Under the pieces are notes generated by a model, which worked only from the letters and a program-made list of their open reading frames with translations, ran no database searches and had not been told where the DNA came from. Position numbers and translations under genes: made by a program. Of a stretch of 64,000 nt of DNA, positions 1 through 10,550 are shown one piece after another. Source of the stretch: Girardinichthys multiradiatus (Eukaryota; Chordata; Actinopteri; Cyprinodontiformes; Goodeidae); NCBI RefSeq assembly GCF_021462225.1, contig NC_061805.1:27979958-28043957 (forward strand), given 5' to 3'. Positions within the stretch are counted from its first letter, which is position 1. Every line of letters begins with the position of its first letter.

Positions 1-1367
1 ACGGATGGAGAAAGGCACACACATGAACACTTTGTGCCGACAGCCCCTACAGTCCACCTGCAGTGCCCCTGAGGATCGGTGGGGTTAGCAGGGATGAGAG
101 GCGCACAGCAGTGGTCACCACAGTCCCTTCTGTCCTGTCCTGTTTGCTTTGTTCTCCTCTGTCAGCACTATGTATAAAAGAAGGTGGTCACACCCTAACA
201 AAGTTATTTAAAGGACAGAGTAAGACAGGGCAAATTGGAAAACTAATTGCAGATGCCTGGAGGATGTTTTTGATACATTTTTAAGAGCCTACTTAAAGGG
301 AAAACATCCTATTTTAGAGCTATAAAATGAAGCATAACTGAATCATTTTCAGCCTTACTTTTGTTTTTCAAAGAGAAGTTATTTTAAAAGCACTTTTGAC
401 AACAAAAAAGCCTTTCTTAGCCACACCTCTCTTGCTATTGGGAACTGAATACCATATATGAATTATTACATATTATCTGGATCCATACTGTTGAGGATTA
501 TTGTTTTACATACATTGTGTTTTCTTTATTAAAATCTAGACATTTTTAATAAGAATGTGCAAAATGATATCTAGTCGCTTATTACCGCAAAGCATCCAAG
601 GACCGGGTGAGTATCCATACTTTCCCGAAGGACCCAGGTATGCGACCAAAGTGGGTGGGATTCATCAAACTGAAAAGTGCAAACCTTTTTTTTACCCACC
701 AAAAATAGCGATATCTCTTTTAAAATTCCCGCCAAAAGACTAGAACACACGTTTTGTGTAAAGGGCCAGTTTCAAGGGAAAGTACAACACAAGTCTGACA
801 GACAGAACATACCTCAAAGTTCATTATCCGGCCATAATAGCAGTCTCAAGCGGGACAGCAACAGCAACATCCAAAGGATAGTGCCGGTGGTAAGCAAAGT
901 TTCTAGCGTTAGCAAATGTGCTGTTTAACGTGTTTTAACTGAGCACAACGCTGCTATCATTAACAGTAACTACTTCCTTATACCCAAATTTAATATAAAT
1001 ATACAACTAAATATGTTTAGTTCATTATATTCCTGCACAACATTGTCAACACCAAATGTAAAAATAACCAAACAATGCAGAAACCAAAAATTAAAAAAAT
1101 ACCAATTAACATTTTTCATTCAGTTTGGGCCCATCACCTCCGCCACAGGTCTAAATTCATAGGGTGTCGGATCATTATATGTCAAAGCTCCTACCTCACG
1201 GATAACATTTGTCTTGACTTAGTATCTTCATATGTCCTCACAGGACAAAGCATCAACCACGTGTCACATGAGCTCACTTTTAAGCCAGACACCTAACTAT
1301 CACTGCTTTGTTCTATTGTGGCTGAAGTATTATGCTGGGGATACATTAGGTTCTCTTTCCAGCTGTA
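1..1367. other. Region with no recognised gene or repeat
   Basis: Downstream flank of the minus-strand host gene. It is AT-rich, short open frames occur in several frames, and none has splice sites or protein-like composition I can defend. Only the left end of the Tc1 relic that starts near 1368 is recognisable. Confidence 0.5.
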
Positions 1368-1775
1368 TGCTCGGCCACTTTATTCAAGTGTTTCTTTTTT
1401 TTCTACAGCGGTAGTAATAAATAACTGCTTGTTCCTACCAAAGTATTTGGAGCCAACGACCACACCTGGTGACACTCCTGTCAACTAAGAACAAGAAACT
1501 GAGGCTACAATTTTCACAGGCTCAAGAAAGTTGGACAATAAGAAATTGAAAACATTTCCTTGCCTTTTCCTCCACAGTCACTAGATTTCAATCCAACAGC
1601 GAATCTTGGGATGTGGAGGATTGGGCGTGTGCAGCCTATAAATCTGCAGCAGCTGCATGATGCCTTCATGTCGATGTTTACCAAAATATCTGAGGAATAT
1701 TTCAAACATATTGTTGAATACTACAAAGCATTGTGGCAGTTATGAAGGCAAACAGGAACCCAAGTTAATATATCA
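1368..1775 (+). mobile_element. Tc1-like relic, internally deleted (family with TTTATTAGGTAC-type ends)
   Basis: The left end carries a decayed 'ggccactttatt' terminus at about 1374. The body holds two separate pieces of transposase sense sequence: one ('ctcctgtcaactaagaac', about 1474) from the middle and one ('cagtcactagatttcaatcc', about 1576) from the D-L-N-P catalytic block. The stretch that should lie between them, including the second catalytic Asp, is missing, so this is an internally deleted copy. The right end is lost. The same family recurs at 7732-8960 and 32864-33816. Family recognition rests on remembered fish repeats. Confidence 0.65.
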
Positions 1776-1894
1776 TGCCTTGCACTTGCATTTGGATTTA
1801 GAACGGTGTACAATAGGGGGTTAACGGTGTTTAGAGAAGCTGTATTGTCTTTCCCGTCATAATTCCTCATTTGGGCTTGAAGAAGTCTAGTAAA

Positions 1895-2396
1895 CAATAC
1901 TATGTAAAAGGATATTTTATTGAACATAACATATGGCACAGTGATGTAAAACAGTCTAATGCATCCTGAACTCAATACTGAAAGATTTAGGCATTTGCCT
2001 GAGGGCCACATAACAGCATGTTGTGATATGACAGAGAAAGGGGGAGAAAAAGGACAATAAGAGATGAAACAGTGAGAGATAAATGAGGTGAGAAAGCGAG
2101 GAAGGGGGACATAAAGACAGAGGGACTCAGAGAAAAGCCCTTGCGAGTGTGAGGGGATTGTGATCATGCATTCTGGATCTCAATAAGCAAACAGAACAAA
2201 TATTCTCCATCTCTTCTTCTCCTCCTCATTGTCTTGTCTCGCCAGCCTTTCCAAGTCCCATGTTATCCTATTCCTCAACATGATCTCTGCTGGCTTGTTC
2301 TCTTCTTGGCAATTCATCTTTTCTCATCTCATTAACTCCCCACAGCAGTTTTAGTTCAGTCTTTTTCGACTCGAGTTTTCTTTACATTCCCCTCCT
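1895..2396 (-). other. Probable 3' UTR of the minus-strand host gene
   Basis: This interval lies between the stop codon of the last predicted coding exon (TAA at 2399-2397) and a canonical poly(A) signal. It has no long open frame and no recognised repeat. The exact cleavage site is inferred to be 15-25 bases past the signal. Confidence 0.4.
1916..1921 (-). terminator. Candidate poly(A) signal AATAAA
   Basis: The plus strand reads tttatt, so the minus strand reads AATAAA, about 475 bases after the predicted stop codon. It is a plausible cleavage signal for the host gene. Such hexamers are frequent in AT-rich DNA, so position relative to the last exon is the main support. Confidence 0.4.
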
Positions 2397-2551
2397 TTAT
2401 CTTGCTAGTTCTTGTCCACATGGCTGTTGTCTCTTTGTGTACGTATGGGTTGGTGTAACATTCTGTACAAGTTGAAGATGGGGAGGTAGGCTGCCACAGG
2501 AGATGCTCATTGTGGCCTCTATCAAGGAGTCAGGAGGAGTGTGGGTACTTC
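2397..2551 (-). CDS. Host gene, predicted last coding exon (C-terminus)
   Basis: Read on the minus strand, the frame from 2549 to the TAA at 2399-2397 encodes 50 residues, Ser/Thr/Pro-rich at the start (STHTPPDSL) and ending in CGQELAR. The 3' splice site is placed after 'ctccccaag'. The exon then begins with two bases (GA) that complete the codon left open by the exon at 2823-2758, giving AGA. Another acceptor a few bases upstream ('aatgag') would leave a different phase. The composition lacks low complexity and looks coding. The acceptor has a weak pyrimidine tract, so the boundary is less certain than the frame. Only 206 bp of intron separate it from the previous exon. Confidence 0.45.
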
Positions 2552-2757
2552 CTTGGGGAGCGTTCCTCATTAGTGTGAATGGTACACAAGCGAGAATGTA
2601 CAAACTGTATGTATACGTGTCTATTTGAGTGTCTCTGTCTATAATTAGGAGTCACAGTGAGTAGTGTGCTGGATCACAGTTAGATAAGTGCTCTGGCGGC
2701 TAGCCAACATTGGAGCACACACAAACATACAAACACCCCCACAGAGGCAGCTCTCAC

Positions 2758-2823
2758 TTCTGTGGTTCTGGTATGACATAGCATCAGAGTTGTTAAAGTC
2801 TTCTCTCCCCTCTGTAGTCCCAC
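2758..2823 (-). CDS. Host gene, predicted internal exon (66 bp)
   Basis: On the minus strand the acceptor is 'ccaatctgcag' and the donor 'gtgagag'. The exon is 66 bp. It begins with two bases (GT) that complete a Ser codon with the single A left by the exon at 9875-9827, and it ends one base into a codon. The encoded peptide (GTTEGREDFNNSDAMSYQNHR in two pieces: GTTEGREDFN, NSDAMSYQNHR) is polar and rich in Asn, Ser and Glu, fitting a disordered tail. The frame is supported by phase agreement on both sides. Function of this segment is unknown. Confidence 0.5.
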
Positions 2824-3784
2824 CTGCAGATTGGAGGGAGCAACTGAATGTATCCAGTGTTACCTTGAAAATACATAGTTCTAGCTGGAAACCATGTCCA
2901 CAGATGCACACACCTACACTTTCTCATCTGCCTGTCTACAGGGCAGACAACAACGAAAATCACGATAGGTATCTGAAATAGTAAAACAAAGATGTGATTC
3001 AGCCACATATGCATGCATGCTCACAAATGGAGGCATGTCGGGGAATAATTCTTGCCCTTGTTCAACCTCGAGTTATGAAACAAACATAATACACAGACCA
3101 CATTTCTTCAAATGCAACCGCAACCTGAGAGGAAATCTTTCATCTCAGCGTGACTAGCACTGGACAGGCTTGAAAACCTCCACACATGCACAGAAAAATT
3201 AAAGAGCACAGAGAAACACAACCACATGGAGAGAGACTGTCTCTCTATCAGTCCCTCCACCTGCTTCCCCTCCCCACTAAGCCAGTATCAGTGGACCACC
3301 TGTACCCCACACATGTATATTAACCAAACTACTTGCTCTGCTAGCTGCAGATGTATGCTTCACAAGCCACTTAATCATAGAGAGTCAGGGCATTTACAAT
3401 TCAAATGAATTTTCGCAGCCCTTGGTACGCCTGTAGTTTCCTGTGCCAGTCCTATATGGTGCACAGCGATGCACTTCATCCTTATGCCCCTGTATGGAAC
3501 TTCTGAACACTGAGATGGGAAAATAGATGTGATGGTTATGAATTTTTTAAGTTAAGGGCTTTAGGTTTTAACCACTGAATCCCATCACATACGTTGGTTT
3601 TAAAAAATGCAAAGCATAGACGTCTGTAGCACAAATTACCTCATTTCTCAATAAGAGAAAAACACAACATTGGTGCAGTGAGTGGATAAATAAAACTGCC
3701 AAAATACCATCACTTCCCAATGTCCTTCTGGAGCAAAAGCTAAAAATCAGCCCTATTTTTTTGCAGTCTATAAGCAAGTTTTCT
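2824..3784 (-). other. Intron sequence, nothing recognised
   Basis: Start of the ~7 kb intron between the exons at 9875-9827 and 2823-2758. Mixed AT-rich sequence; no exon, repeat or conserved signal I can support. Confidence 0.4.
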
Positions 3785-4840
3785 TTCAGAATTGCTCTGG
3801 AAAGCATCACACCGCATGATGCTGCCAGCCCCCCACCTTTTGACCATGTGGATGGGATGTTTAAGGTGATAAGGCAGTTGTTCTTCACACATACACTTTG
3901 CATATTGACCAAAAAACATTAATTCTAGTCTCATCTGACTGGCGCACCTTCTTCCTTATGTTAGCTGTGCCCCTAATTGCATGTGACAAACTTTAAATTG
4001 GACTCCACGTGGCTTTCTTTCAGTTTGCTTCCTCTTGCCACTCTTCCATAGGTCTGAGCTGTGAAGGGTAAGACTAATAGATGTCTTTTTAGCAGCTTCT
4101 CAGCGGTGGATCTCTGCAGTTCCTCCAGAGCTACCATGGGCCTCTTGGCTCTCTCTCAGGTAAATACTCCGCTTCCCTGGCCTTTTAGTGTAAGTGGATA
4201 ACATTGTCTTGGTAGGTTTGCAGTTGTGCCTTATTCTTTCTGTTTTTGGATGATGGACTGAACAGTGCTCTGTGGGATGTGGAAAGTAGGGTTTTGTTTT
4301 TTTTTAACCCAGCCCTTCTTAAAACTACTCTATACAACCTGGGCCTACCACTGTCAGTGTGTGAATGTGTGTATGAATGGATGGAATGTAATGAATGTAA
4401 TGTTAAGTGTGTTGGAGTCCTAGAACTTGATAAAGTGCTACACAAGTGGAGACCTTTTACCATTATCCCTGACCTGTCTGCTGTGTTGCTTGGTGTTCAT
4501 GATGCTGTTTTTTAACTGTTCTCTAACAACCCTCTGAGGCCTTTGAAGAACCCCTGGATTTCTACTGAGATGAAAAGAACACACATGTACCTTCTCTATT
4601 AATTGGGTTAGTGAAGAATGCAATTGGTTGTACTGGAATTTATTTATTAGGTTAAAAAGGGTTGGAGGCAAATGCCTACCATGAATTTTATTATTTGTAG
4701 CATATTTTGAAAACCATATATCATCTTTCTGATATTTAGCAGTTATTAACTACTTTATGTTGGTCAATCACATAAAATCCCAATTAAATAGATTGTGACT
4801 ATGTTTGTAATGTGACAAAATGTTAAATGTGAATGAACTT
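3785..4840 (-). mobile_element. Tc1-like relic, minus orientation, C-terminal half missing
   Basis: The plus strand shows antisense transposase sequence, for example 'catctgactggcgcacc' (about 3932), 'cttcttgccactcttcc'-like text near 4035 and 'gatgatggactgaacagt' near 4248. These are typical of a fish Tc1 family. The N-terminal side and its outer flank ('cataaaatcccaattaaa', about 4770; 'aatgtgacaaaatgtt', about 4809) are present, while the C-terminal side to the left is lost. Many stop codons and gaps show it is old. A SINE tail is inserted at 4340-4463. Relatives of the same family lie at 19940-20465 and 45695-46035. Confidence 0.65.
4340..4463 (+). mobile_element. SINE 3' fragment inserted in a Tc1 relic
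   Basis: The segment carries the fish SINE tail order: 'cactgtcagtgtgtgaatg', an aatggatg-type stretch, a degraded 'cttgataaagtgctac', and the terminal 'accttttaccatt'. It matches the 3' half of the complete copy at 8191-8527. It interrupts the antisense Tc1 text, which resumes with 'atccctgacctgtctg'. The 5' (tRNA-like) head is absent. Confidence 0.6.
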
Positions 4841-5848
4841 TAATTCATTTTTTGATTTGAAATCAATTCCCTTTTTATAACATTATCTTTAAGTGCCCTA
4901 AACATAATTATTTTTGTTAATAAAGTGTATTCTGCAAATTTATGTGGTTTTGAACAACAAAATATGGCACCTGTGTTTTTATGTAAGAGGATAATTGTAT
5001 TTCTATTAGAACAGATCTTTTGACACTTGGTGCATTTAAAAATGGATGTCCTCTGGTCCAATCATCTAGTGGAGATTAAAAGTCATATTTATCAAGAGGT
5101 ATCCTTTGCCTTAGCACGCCAGAGAGGCTGACACTTGATTTCACATTTTCAAATGAACGAAGTTCAGCTTATTAATGTTGCTAGCTGTACAACTGATCCA
5201 GAAGGAACTAATAATTCAACGTCTTTCCTGTCAGGCCTCACAGAGTTTAATAAGCAAGAAAAATCGGGAGCATACAAACATACACTCACAACGATGATGA
5301 CATTTTTCTTGCTTCAGTGTTTAAGCAAAAAAGTAACTTAACTGCACCCACACACAGATACACAAGCATGCATTCATCTTAGACATGAAATGCATAGGTG
5401 CCCTTTCATAAATAGAGCAAACAAATGACACACTAATGGCTTTTACAGCCTTTTATGCTTTAACCTTCAACATGGGGGTTCAGTTCTCAAAGGCGCCATG
5501 TACACATCCACACACACGCACACAGTATACACAATGCAAAAACGGGTCCTTTCATATTTTATGTTTAACACCTTTAGGTGAAGACTTGTGATCTGTGTGC
5601 ATGTTTTCTGTTAAGAGCTGCACCTACAACTGCCAGTGAAATTATATACTGTAAATGCAGCTGAATGGAGGGGGGAAGGGGAGGATCAATTTGGTCCGGA
5701 TAAAGTCACAAGTAATAGAGGTCACTCAAGGGCCAAAGCGTTTAGGGATTATAGCTCAAAGTGCAATGAGGAACAGGGTTGAAGTTTACACATGAACAGG
5801 AGGGGACACTACATTCACACACTGGTGCTCTAAATCCAACAGCATGCT
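4841..5848. other. Intron sequence, nothing recognised
   Basis: AT-rich sequence between two Tc1 insertions inside the host intron. It has scattered (CA)-rich short stretches near 5345 and 5505 and no supportable exon. Confidence 0.4.
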
Positions 5849-5850
5849 TA

Positions 5851-6050
5851 CAGGTCCTTCTCAAAATATTAGCATATTGTGATAAAGTTCATTATTTTCC
5901 ATAATGTCATGATGAAAATTTAACATTCATATATTTTAGATTCATTGCACACTAGCTGAAATATTTCAGGTCTTTTATTGTCTTAATACGGATGATTTTG
6001 GCATACAGCTCATGAAAACCCAAAATTCCTATCTCACAAAATTAGCATAT
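5851..6050 (+). repeat. Left terminal inverted repeat of the 1610-bp Tc1 element
   Basis: It pairs with 7261-7460. The inner end is the repeated motif 'aaaattagcatat', which resembles the outer motif 'aaaatattagcatat'. That gives an outer and inner copy of a similar site, as in IR/DR-type Tc1 ends. The mismatches I saw include cactagctga versus caataactga, and gcata versus gcaaa. Confidence 0.9.
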
Positions 6051-6127
6051 TTCATCCGACCAATAAAAGAAAAGTGTTTTTAATACAAAAAACGTCAACC
6101 TTCAAATAATTATGTACAGTTATGCAC

Positions 6128-7132
6128 TCAATACTTGGTCGGGAATCCTTTGGCAGAAATTACTGCTTCAATGCGGCGTGGCATGGAGGCAATCAGCCTG
6201 TGGCACTGCTGAGGTCTTATGGAGGCCCAGGATGCTTCGATAGCGGCCTTTAGCTCATCCAGAGTGTTGGGTCTTGAGTCTCTCAACGTTCTCTTCACAA
6301 TATCCCACAGATTCTCTATGGGGTTCAGGTCAGGAGAGTTGGCAGGCCAATTGAGCACAGTGATACCATGGTCAGTAAACCATTTACCAGTGGTTTTGGC
6401 ACTGTGAGCAGGTGCCAGGTCGTGCCGAAAAATGAAATCTTCATCTCCATAAAGCTTTTCAGCAGATGGAAGCATGAAGTGCTCCAAAATCTCCTGATAG
6501 CTAGCTGCATTGACCCTGCCCTTGATAAAGCACAGTGGACCAACACCAGCAGCTGACACGGCACCCTAGACCATCACTGACTGTGGGTACTTGACACTGG
6601 ACTTCTGGCATTTTGGCATTTCCTTCTCCCCAGTCTTCCTCCAGACTCTGGCACCTTGATTTCCGAATGACATGCAGAATTTGCTTTCATCCGAAAAAAG
6701 TACTTTGGACCACTGAGCAACAGTCCAGTGCTGCTTCTCTGTAGCCCAGGTCAGGCGCTTCTGCCGCTGTTTCTGGTTCAAAAGTGGCTTGACCTGGGGA
6801 ATGCGGCACCTGTAACCCATTTCCTGCACACGCCTGTGCACTGTGGCTCTGGATGTTTCTACTCCAGACTCAGTCCACTGCTTCCGCAGGTCCCCCAAGG
6901 TCTGGAATCGGACCTTCTCCACAATCTTCCTCAGGGTCCGGTCACCTCTTCTCGTTGTGCAGCGTTTTCTGCCACACTTTTTCCTTCCCACAGACTTCCC
7001 ACTGAGGTGCCTTGATACAGCACTCTAGGAACAGCCTATTCGTTCAGAAATTTCTTTCTGTGTCTTACCCTCTTGCTTGAGGGTGTCAATAGTGGCCTTC
7101 TGGATAGCAGTCAGGTCGGCAGTCTTACCCAT
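6128..7132 (-). pseudogene. Tc1-like DD34E transposase, two premature stops
   Basis: A single frame runs from ATG at 7132 to the stop at 6128, 334 codons, the usual length for a Tc1 transposase. The N-terminal helix-turn-helix part (KTADLTAIQK start, EISERIGCS) is followed by the GRKR-type basic linker and a DDE domain. The catalytic set is visible: FSDES (D148), HDLAPAH (D238) and NPIENLW (E273), with 34 residues between the last two. Codon 36 (7027-7025) and codon 189 (6568-6566) are both TAG; the second sits where the family has Trp in the VMVWG motif. No frameshift separates the pieces. The protein is inactive as encoded. It would cut and paste the surrounding element at TA sites. Confidence 0.92.
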
Positions 7133-7260
7133 GATTGGGGTTTTGAGTGATGAACCAGGCTGGGAGTTTTAAAGGCCTCAGGAATCTTTTGCAGGTGTTT
7201 AGAGTTAACTCGTTGATTCAGATGATTAGGTTCATAGCTCGTTTAGAGACCCTTTTAAAG

Positions 7261-7460
7261 ATATGCTAATTTTGTGAGATAGGAATTTTGGGTTTTCATG
7301 AGCTGTTTGCCAAAATCATCCGTATTAAGACAATAAAAGACCTGAAATATTTCAGTTATTGTGCAATGAATCTAAAATATATGAATGTTAAATTTTCATC
7401 ATGACATTATGGAAAATAATGAACTTTATCACAATATGCTAATATTTTGAGAAGGACCTG
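7261..7460 (-). repeat. Right terminal inverted repeat of the 1610-bp Tc1 element
   Basis: Reverse complement of 5851-6050 over 200 bp with few differences; it ends next to a TA dinucleotide at 7461-7462. Confidence 0.9.
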
Positions 7461-7509
7461 TAATTACAACCCAGTACAGTGCAGGGAGGTAGGCAGGGAA
7501 CGGATACTT

Positions 7510-7620
7510 AAAAAAAAAAAAAAAAAAAAAACACCCCCCTGCTAGCTTTCCTTCTTTGGGGCATTTATTCCATTTAGGAAATTTTTTAACTTCCTTTTGA
7601 AAAAAAAAAAAAAAAAAAAT
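7510..7620. repeat. Two long poly(A) tracts
   Basis: A run of about 22 A (7510-7531) and one of about 19 A followed by (TA)n (from about 7600) lie 70 bp apart. The sequence between them is C/T-rich. They may be decayed retroposon tails, but no element body was recognised. Confidence 0.6.
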
Positions 7621-7710
7621 ATATATATAATATTTTCTGTGGATTAAGATGAAGTCCCTGTGTGTCATTTTAACACAATAAGCCACTTTATTACAGTAAA
7701 CCCTTTTAAT

Positions 7711-7731
7711 GTGCGTGCGTGCGTGCGTGCG
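7711..7731. repeat. (GTGC)n microsatellite
   Basis: Five tandem GTGC units directly next to the truncated left side of the Tc1 relic that begins at 7732. Confidence 0.9.
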
Positions 7732-8960
7732 TTCTGAGTGTTTCAGAACTGCTGATCAACTAGAATTTTTTTTAAGAAAATCTCACAGGTTTACAGAGAA
7801 TGGTCTGAAACTCAAATTCAGTGATAGACAGGTGTTTGGATGAAAACAGGGTCATTAATTTCAGAGGTCAGAGGAAATGGACAGACTGGTTTGAGATGAT
7901 GAAGGTAACAGCAGCTCAAATAACCACTTGTTACAACCAGAGTAAGAATAATCCTTTTCTGATTGCACAATATGAACACACATGTTGAACTTTGATGCAG
8001 ATGGGCCAAAGGGACAAAAGACAACACTGAGTCACGCTGTCAGCTAAGGACAGGACACTGAGGCTGCAGTTCGCACAGATTGTTAAATTGGACAATAGCC
8101 GATTGGAAAAGAGTTTTCTGGTTCGATGAGTCTTGATCTCGGTTGCAACTTTTAGATGTTAGGGGCAGAATTTAGTGTCGACAGCATAAGCTGGGGCGAC
8201 CGTGGAGACAGTGGTAGAGGTTCGTCCTGTAACCAGTGGGTTGCTAGTTCAAACCCCCGCTGTCTTTCAGTCGTTGCGTCCTTGGGCAAGGACACTTCAC
8301 CCTCCTTGCCTACAGATGGTGGTCAGAGAGCTCAGTGGTGCCTGTGTATGGCAGCCTCACTTCTGTCAGTCCGCCCAAGGGCAGCTGTGGCTACAATGTT
8401 CCTCACCACTGTCAGTGTATGAATGTGTGGATGAATGGGTGAATGACTGATTGTAGTATGAAGCACTTTGAGGTCTCTGCGGACTTGATAAAGCTCTATA
8501 CAAGTGCAGGCCATTTACCATTTTTACCATAAGAGCATCCATCCTGTCTTGCATGAACAGTTCAGGCTGTTAGTGGTGGTGGTGTAATGGTGTGTGGGAT
8601 TTTCCTTTTTGGGGTACACTTTGTGCTTGGTAATGCTGAGCTTACCTGAGTTTTATTGGCAACCATGCCGTTACCCTTACAACCATATGCTAGCCATCTT
8701 CTTAGCTTACTGTAGTACAAAGTCTACCACAGTCACCAGATCTCAATTTAATACACCACCTTTGAGATTTGGTCAAACAGGAGATTTGCTTTATGGATGT
8801 GCAGTCGACAAAACTGAATCAACTGTGTGATGCCTTCAAATAAATATGGGCCTAAATGGGCCTTTGTTGAATCTATGCCTTGCAGAACAAAGGCAATTCT
8901 GAAAGCAAATGGGAATCAACTCGGTTTTACCATGGTGTACCTAATAAAGTGGCCATTAGG
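7732..8960 (+). mobile_element. Tc1-like relic (TTTATTAGGTAC family), split by a SINE
   Basis: Transposase sense text is readable in order: 'gtttcagaactgctgatc' (helix-turn-helix region), 'tttacagagaatggtctga', 'gtcacgctgtcagctaagg'-like text, and after the SINE 'ttaggggcagaattt' continues as 'agcatccatcctg'. Further on are 'cagtcaccagatctcaat' (catalytic block) and 'gtgtacctaataaagtggcc' (right end). The left end is truncated at a GTGC microsatellite. Frameshifts and stops are numerous. It shares its family with 1368-1775 and 32864-33816. Confidence 0.75.
8191..8527 (+). mobile_element. Full-length tRNA-derived SINE with target duplication
   Basis: The 337-bp insert has an RNA polymerase III-like head: a box A-like 'tggagacagtggtag' and a box B-like 'agttcaaaccc'. 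It continues with the conserved body 'tccttgggcaaggacactt' and the tail 'aagcactttgagg', ending 'ggccatttaccatt'. It is bounded by the 6-bp repeat CATAAG (8185-8190 and 8528-8533), an apparent target duplication. The Tc1 sequence resumes exactly after it, so it inserted after the Tc1 element. Other copies or pieces are at 4340-4463, 45008-45062, 51334-51425 and 61735-61915. Confidence 0.8.
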
Positions 8961-8963
8961 TTT

Positions 8964-9826
8964 GTCTTTCCAGATAGTTTGTTACCCAGCTGTTATGAAT
9001 ATGAATGATTATTTTTTTAAAGCATTTAACAACAAAATACAAAATAAACAACAAAATAAAACATGCATATAGAAAAAAAATAATAATTGTGAAACAGTGA
9101 ATTGTAATTGTGAGAAAATATCTGAGCCACTGTCTCCCTTTGTTTCTTTTTCCTCTGTAACATAACCCACAGAAAATATTACATTGGCTTTTACAGCAAA
9201 TTGCAACCGACAGAGCTGTTCTCTGACATTGACATTATCAGAAAATAGGCGATCTTAGAGCCAAGATACTAGTGGATCCCCATCCCTTTGGGCAGGATTT
9301 GCTCAGGTACATAAGGCAGCATTCTTGTGGAAATTACAGGACAAAGCAGTGCAGGTGGCAAAACACTAAAGGTCTCCATACTAGGACTTGATTTATGCAA
9401 AACATTGCTTATTTTTTTGTAACTGCCAAGGTTTAACCTCGCATAACCAACCTTCATACAAACCTCAGCATTAGTAATTTGTTGAACTTTTCATTAGCAA
9501 TTATTATTTATGAGAGTAATCCACTTTAACGAGCAATTAAATATTGAACTCAAGTGTGTAAATCCAAATTATAACTGCACCTAAAGGTTTTACAAACTTC
9601 GATCTTTTGTGGAAAGATTGTGGAAAAAAAAATTACATAAGAAGTGTATTAGCAGATTTGTGAAATGAAAGAAGTTCAGATCCAAGTCTAATCACCCTTG
9701 ATTCGACTTGCGGGTTACAATCAAGCCTTAGTACCAAGATCCCCTGTATTCCAATCTGTTACATCAAGGGAGACCACTACAAGACAGTCACGTCCAGTCA
9801 GGTGATATCAGAGCCAAGACACTCAC
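8964..9826. other. Intron sequence, nothing recognised
   Basis: Between the Tc1 relic and the host exon at 9827-9875. AT-rich; no supportable element. Confidence 0.4.
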
Positions 9827-9875
9827 TCAGTTGTCTCCTTGATGACAAAGTGGCGCTCCCATGCGCCTTGATGCC
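9827..9875 (-). CDS. Host gene, predicted internal exon (49 bp)
   Basis: On the minus strand a strong acceptor ('cttttgtttccag') precedes the exon and a strong donor (CTGA then gtgagt) follows. Coming from the phase-0 end of the exon at 21431-21351, the exon reads GIKAHGSATLSSRRQL plus one extra base, which joins the exon at 2823-2758 to make Ser. The peptide is Ser/Arg-rich. A second frame (HQGAWERHF...) is also open to a TGA just past the donor, so without the neighbouring phases it could be mistaken for a terminal exon. Phase agreement on both sides favours the internal reading. Confidence 0.5.
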
Positions 9876-10550
9876 CTGGAAACAAAAGACATGATGACAC
9901 ATAGAGTAACCTTTTAAAAACATTTCGAGTGAAAACTGAGGCAATGAGGAACTTTTTCAGGTCAGGAAGAGAGAAATAAAGATTTCCAAAGCATTCACAA
10001 TTTGTCCTCCAACAAGGCCCCTTTTGTTTCTAGGATAATAGTAAAATACAATCTAGGAAATCAATATTCAGTGAAAGACCTTCACTTTTCTTCACTTCTA
10101 AATTCCACAACAGAAAACATAGTGCCAGTAGTTAAAAATTTAACCAATCCCTAATTTACTCAAGCCTTCAATCACAGCTACACCAAACATGGAGATTTTC
10201 TATCTACAAACACAGCACTGAACACAATATTTGCTCCTTTCTACTAGTTTATGAGCTGTGTAATGGTTTTTCTTCAGTCATTGACAAAAGGTTTGATAAG
10301 GAGACAGAAACAAAATCCAGCTAGTGGCTGACACCTTAGCTAAAGGTTTATAAATACTGGTGGTTTATTCTTTATATTCCCACACAAGGTTGCTCTTAAT
10401 GTACCCACACAGAGACATGCTCGCCAAAAAAAAAGGACTCATACCATTTCACCAAAAATAAGCTTCGTAGCTATGGTACAAGGACGCCTAATAAAATGAG
10501 TGGGCCCATTGCCTGACAAACCATATTTCTGTGATATGTTGCTCTGCTCC
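9876..10550. other. Intron sequence, nothing recognised
   Basis: AT-rich intron. A possible very short decayed transposon terminus ('cctaataaaatgagtgg') lies near 10487, too short to call. Confidence 0.4.

Larger units (their letters stand above)
5851..7460 (-). mobile_element. Complete Tc1-like transposon, 1610 bp, 200-bp terminal inverted repeats
   Basis: The element starts CAGGTCCTTCTCAAAATATT and ends with its reverse complement, flanked on both sides by TA (5849-5850 and 7461-7462), the target duplication of Tc1/mariner elements. The two 200-bp terminal repeats (5851-6050, 7261-7460) differ at only a handful of positions, so insertion is recent compared with other copies in the window. 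It encodes one minus-strand transposase reading frame with two in-frame stop codons. Confidence 0.93.

Noticed and set aside
6219..7028. Several plus-strand open frames across the Tc1 element
   Set aside because: They are the antisense shadow of the transposase frame.
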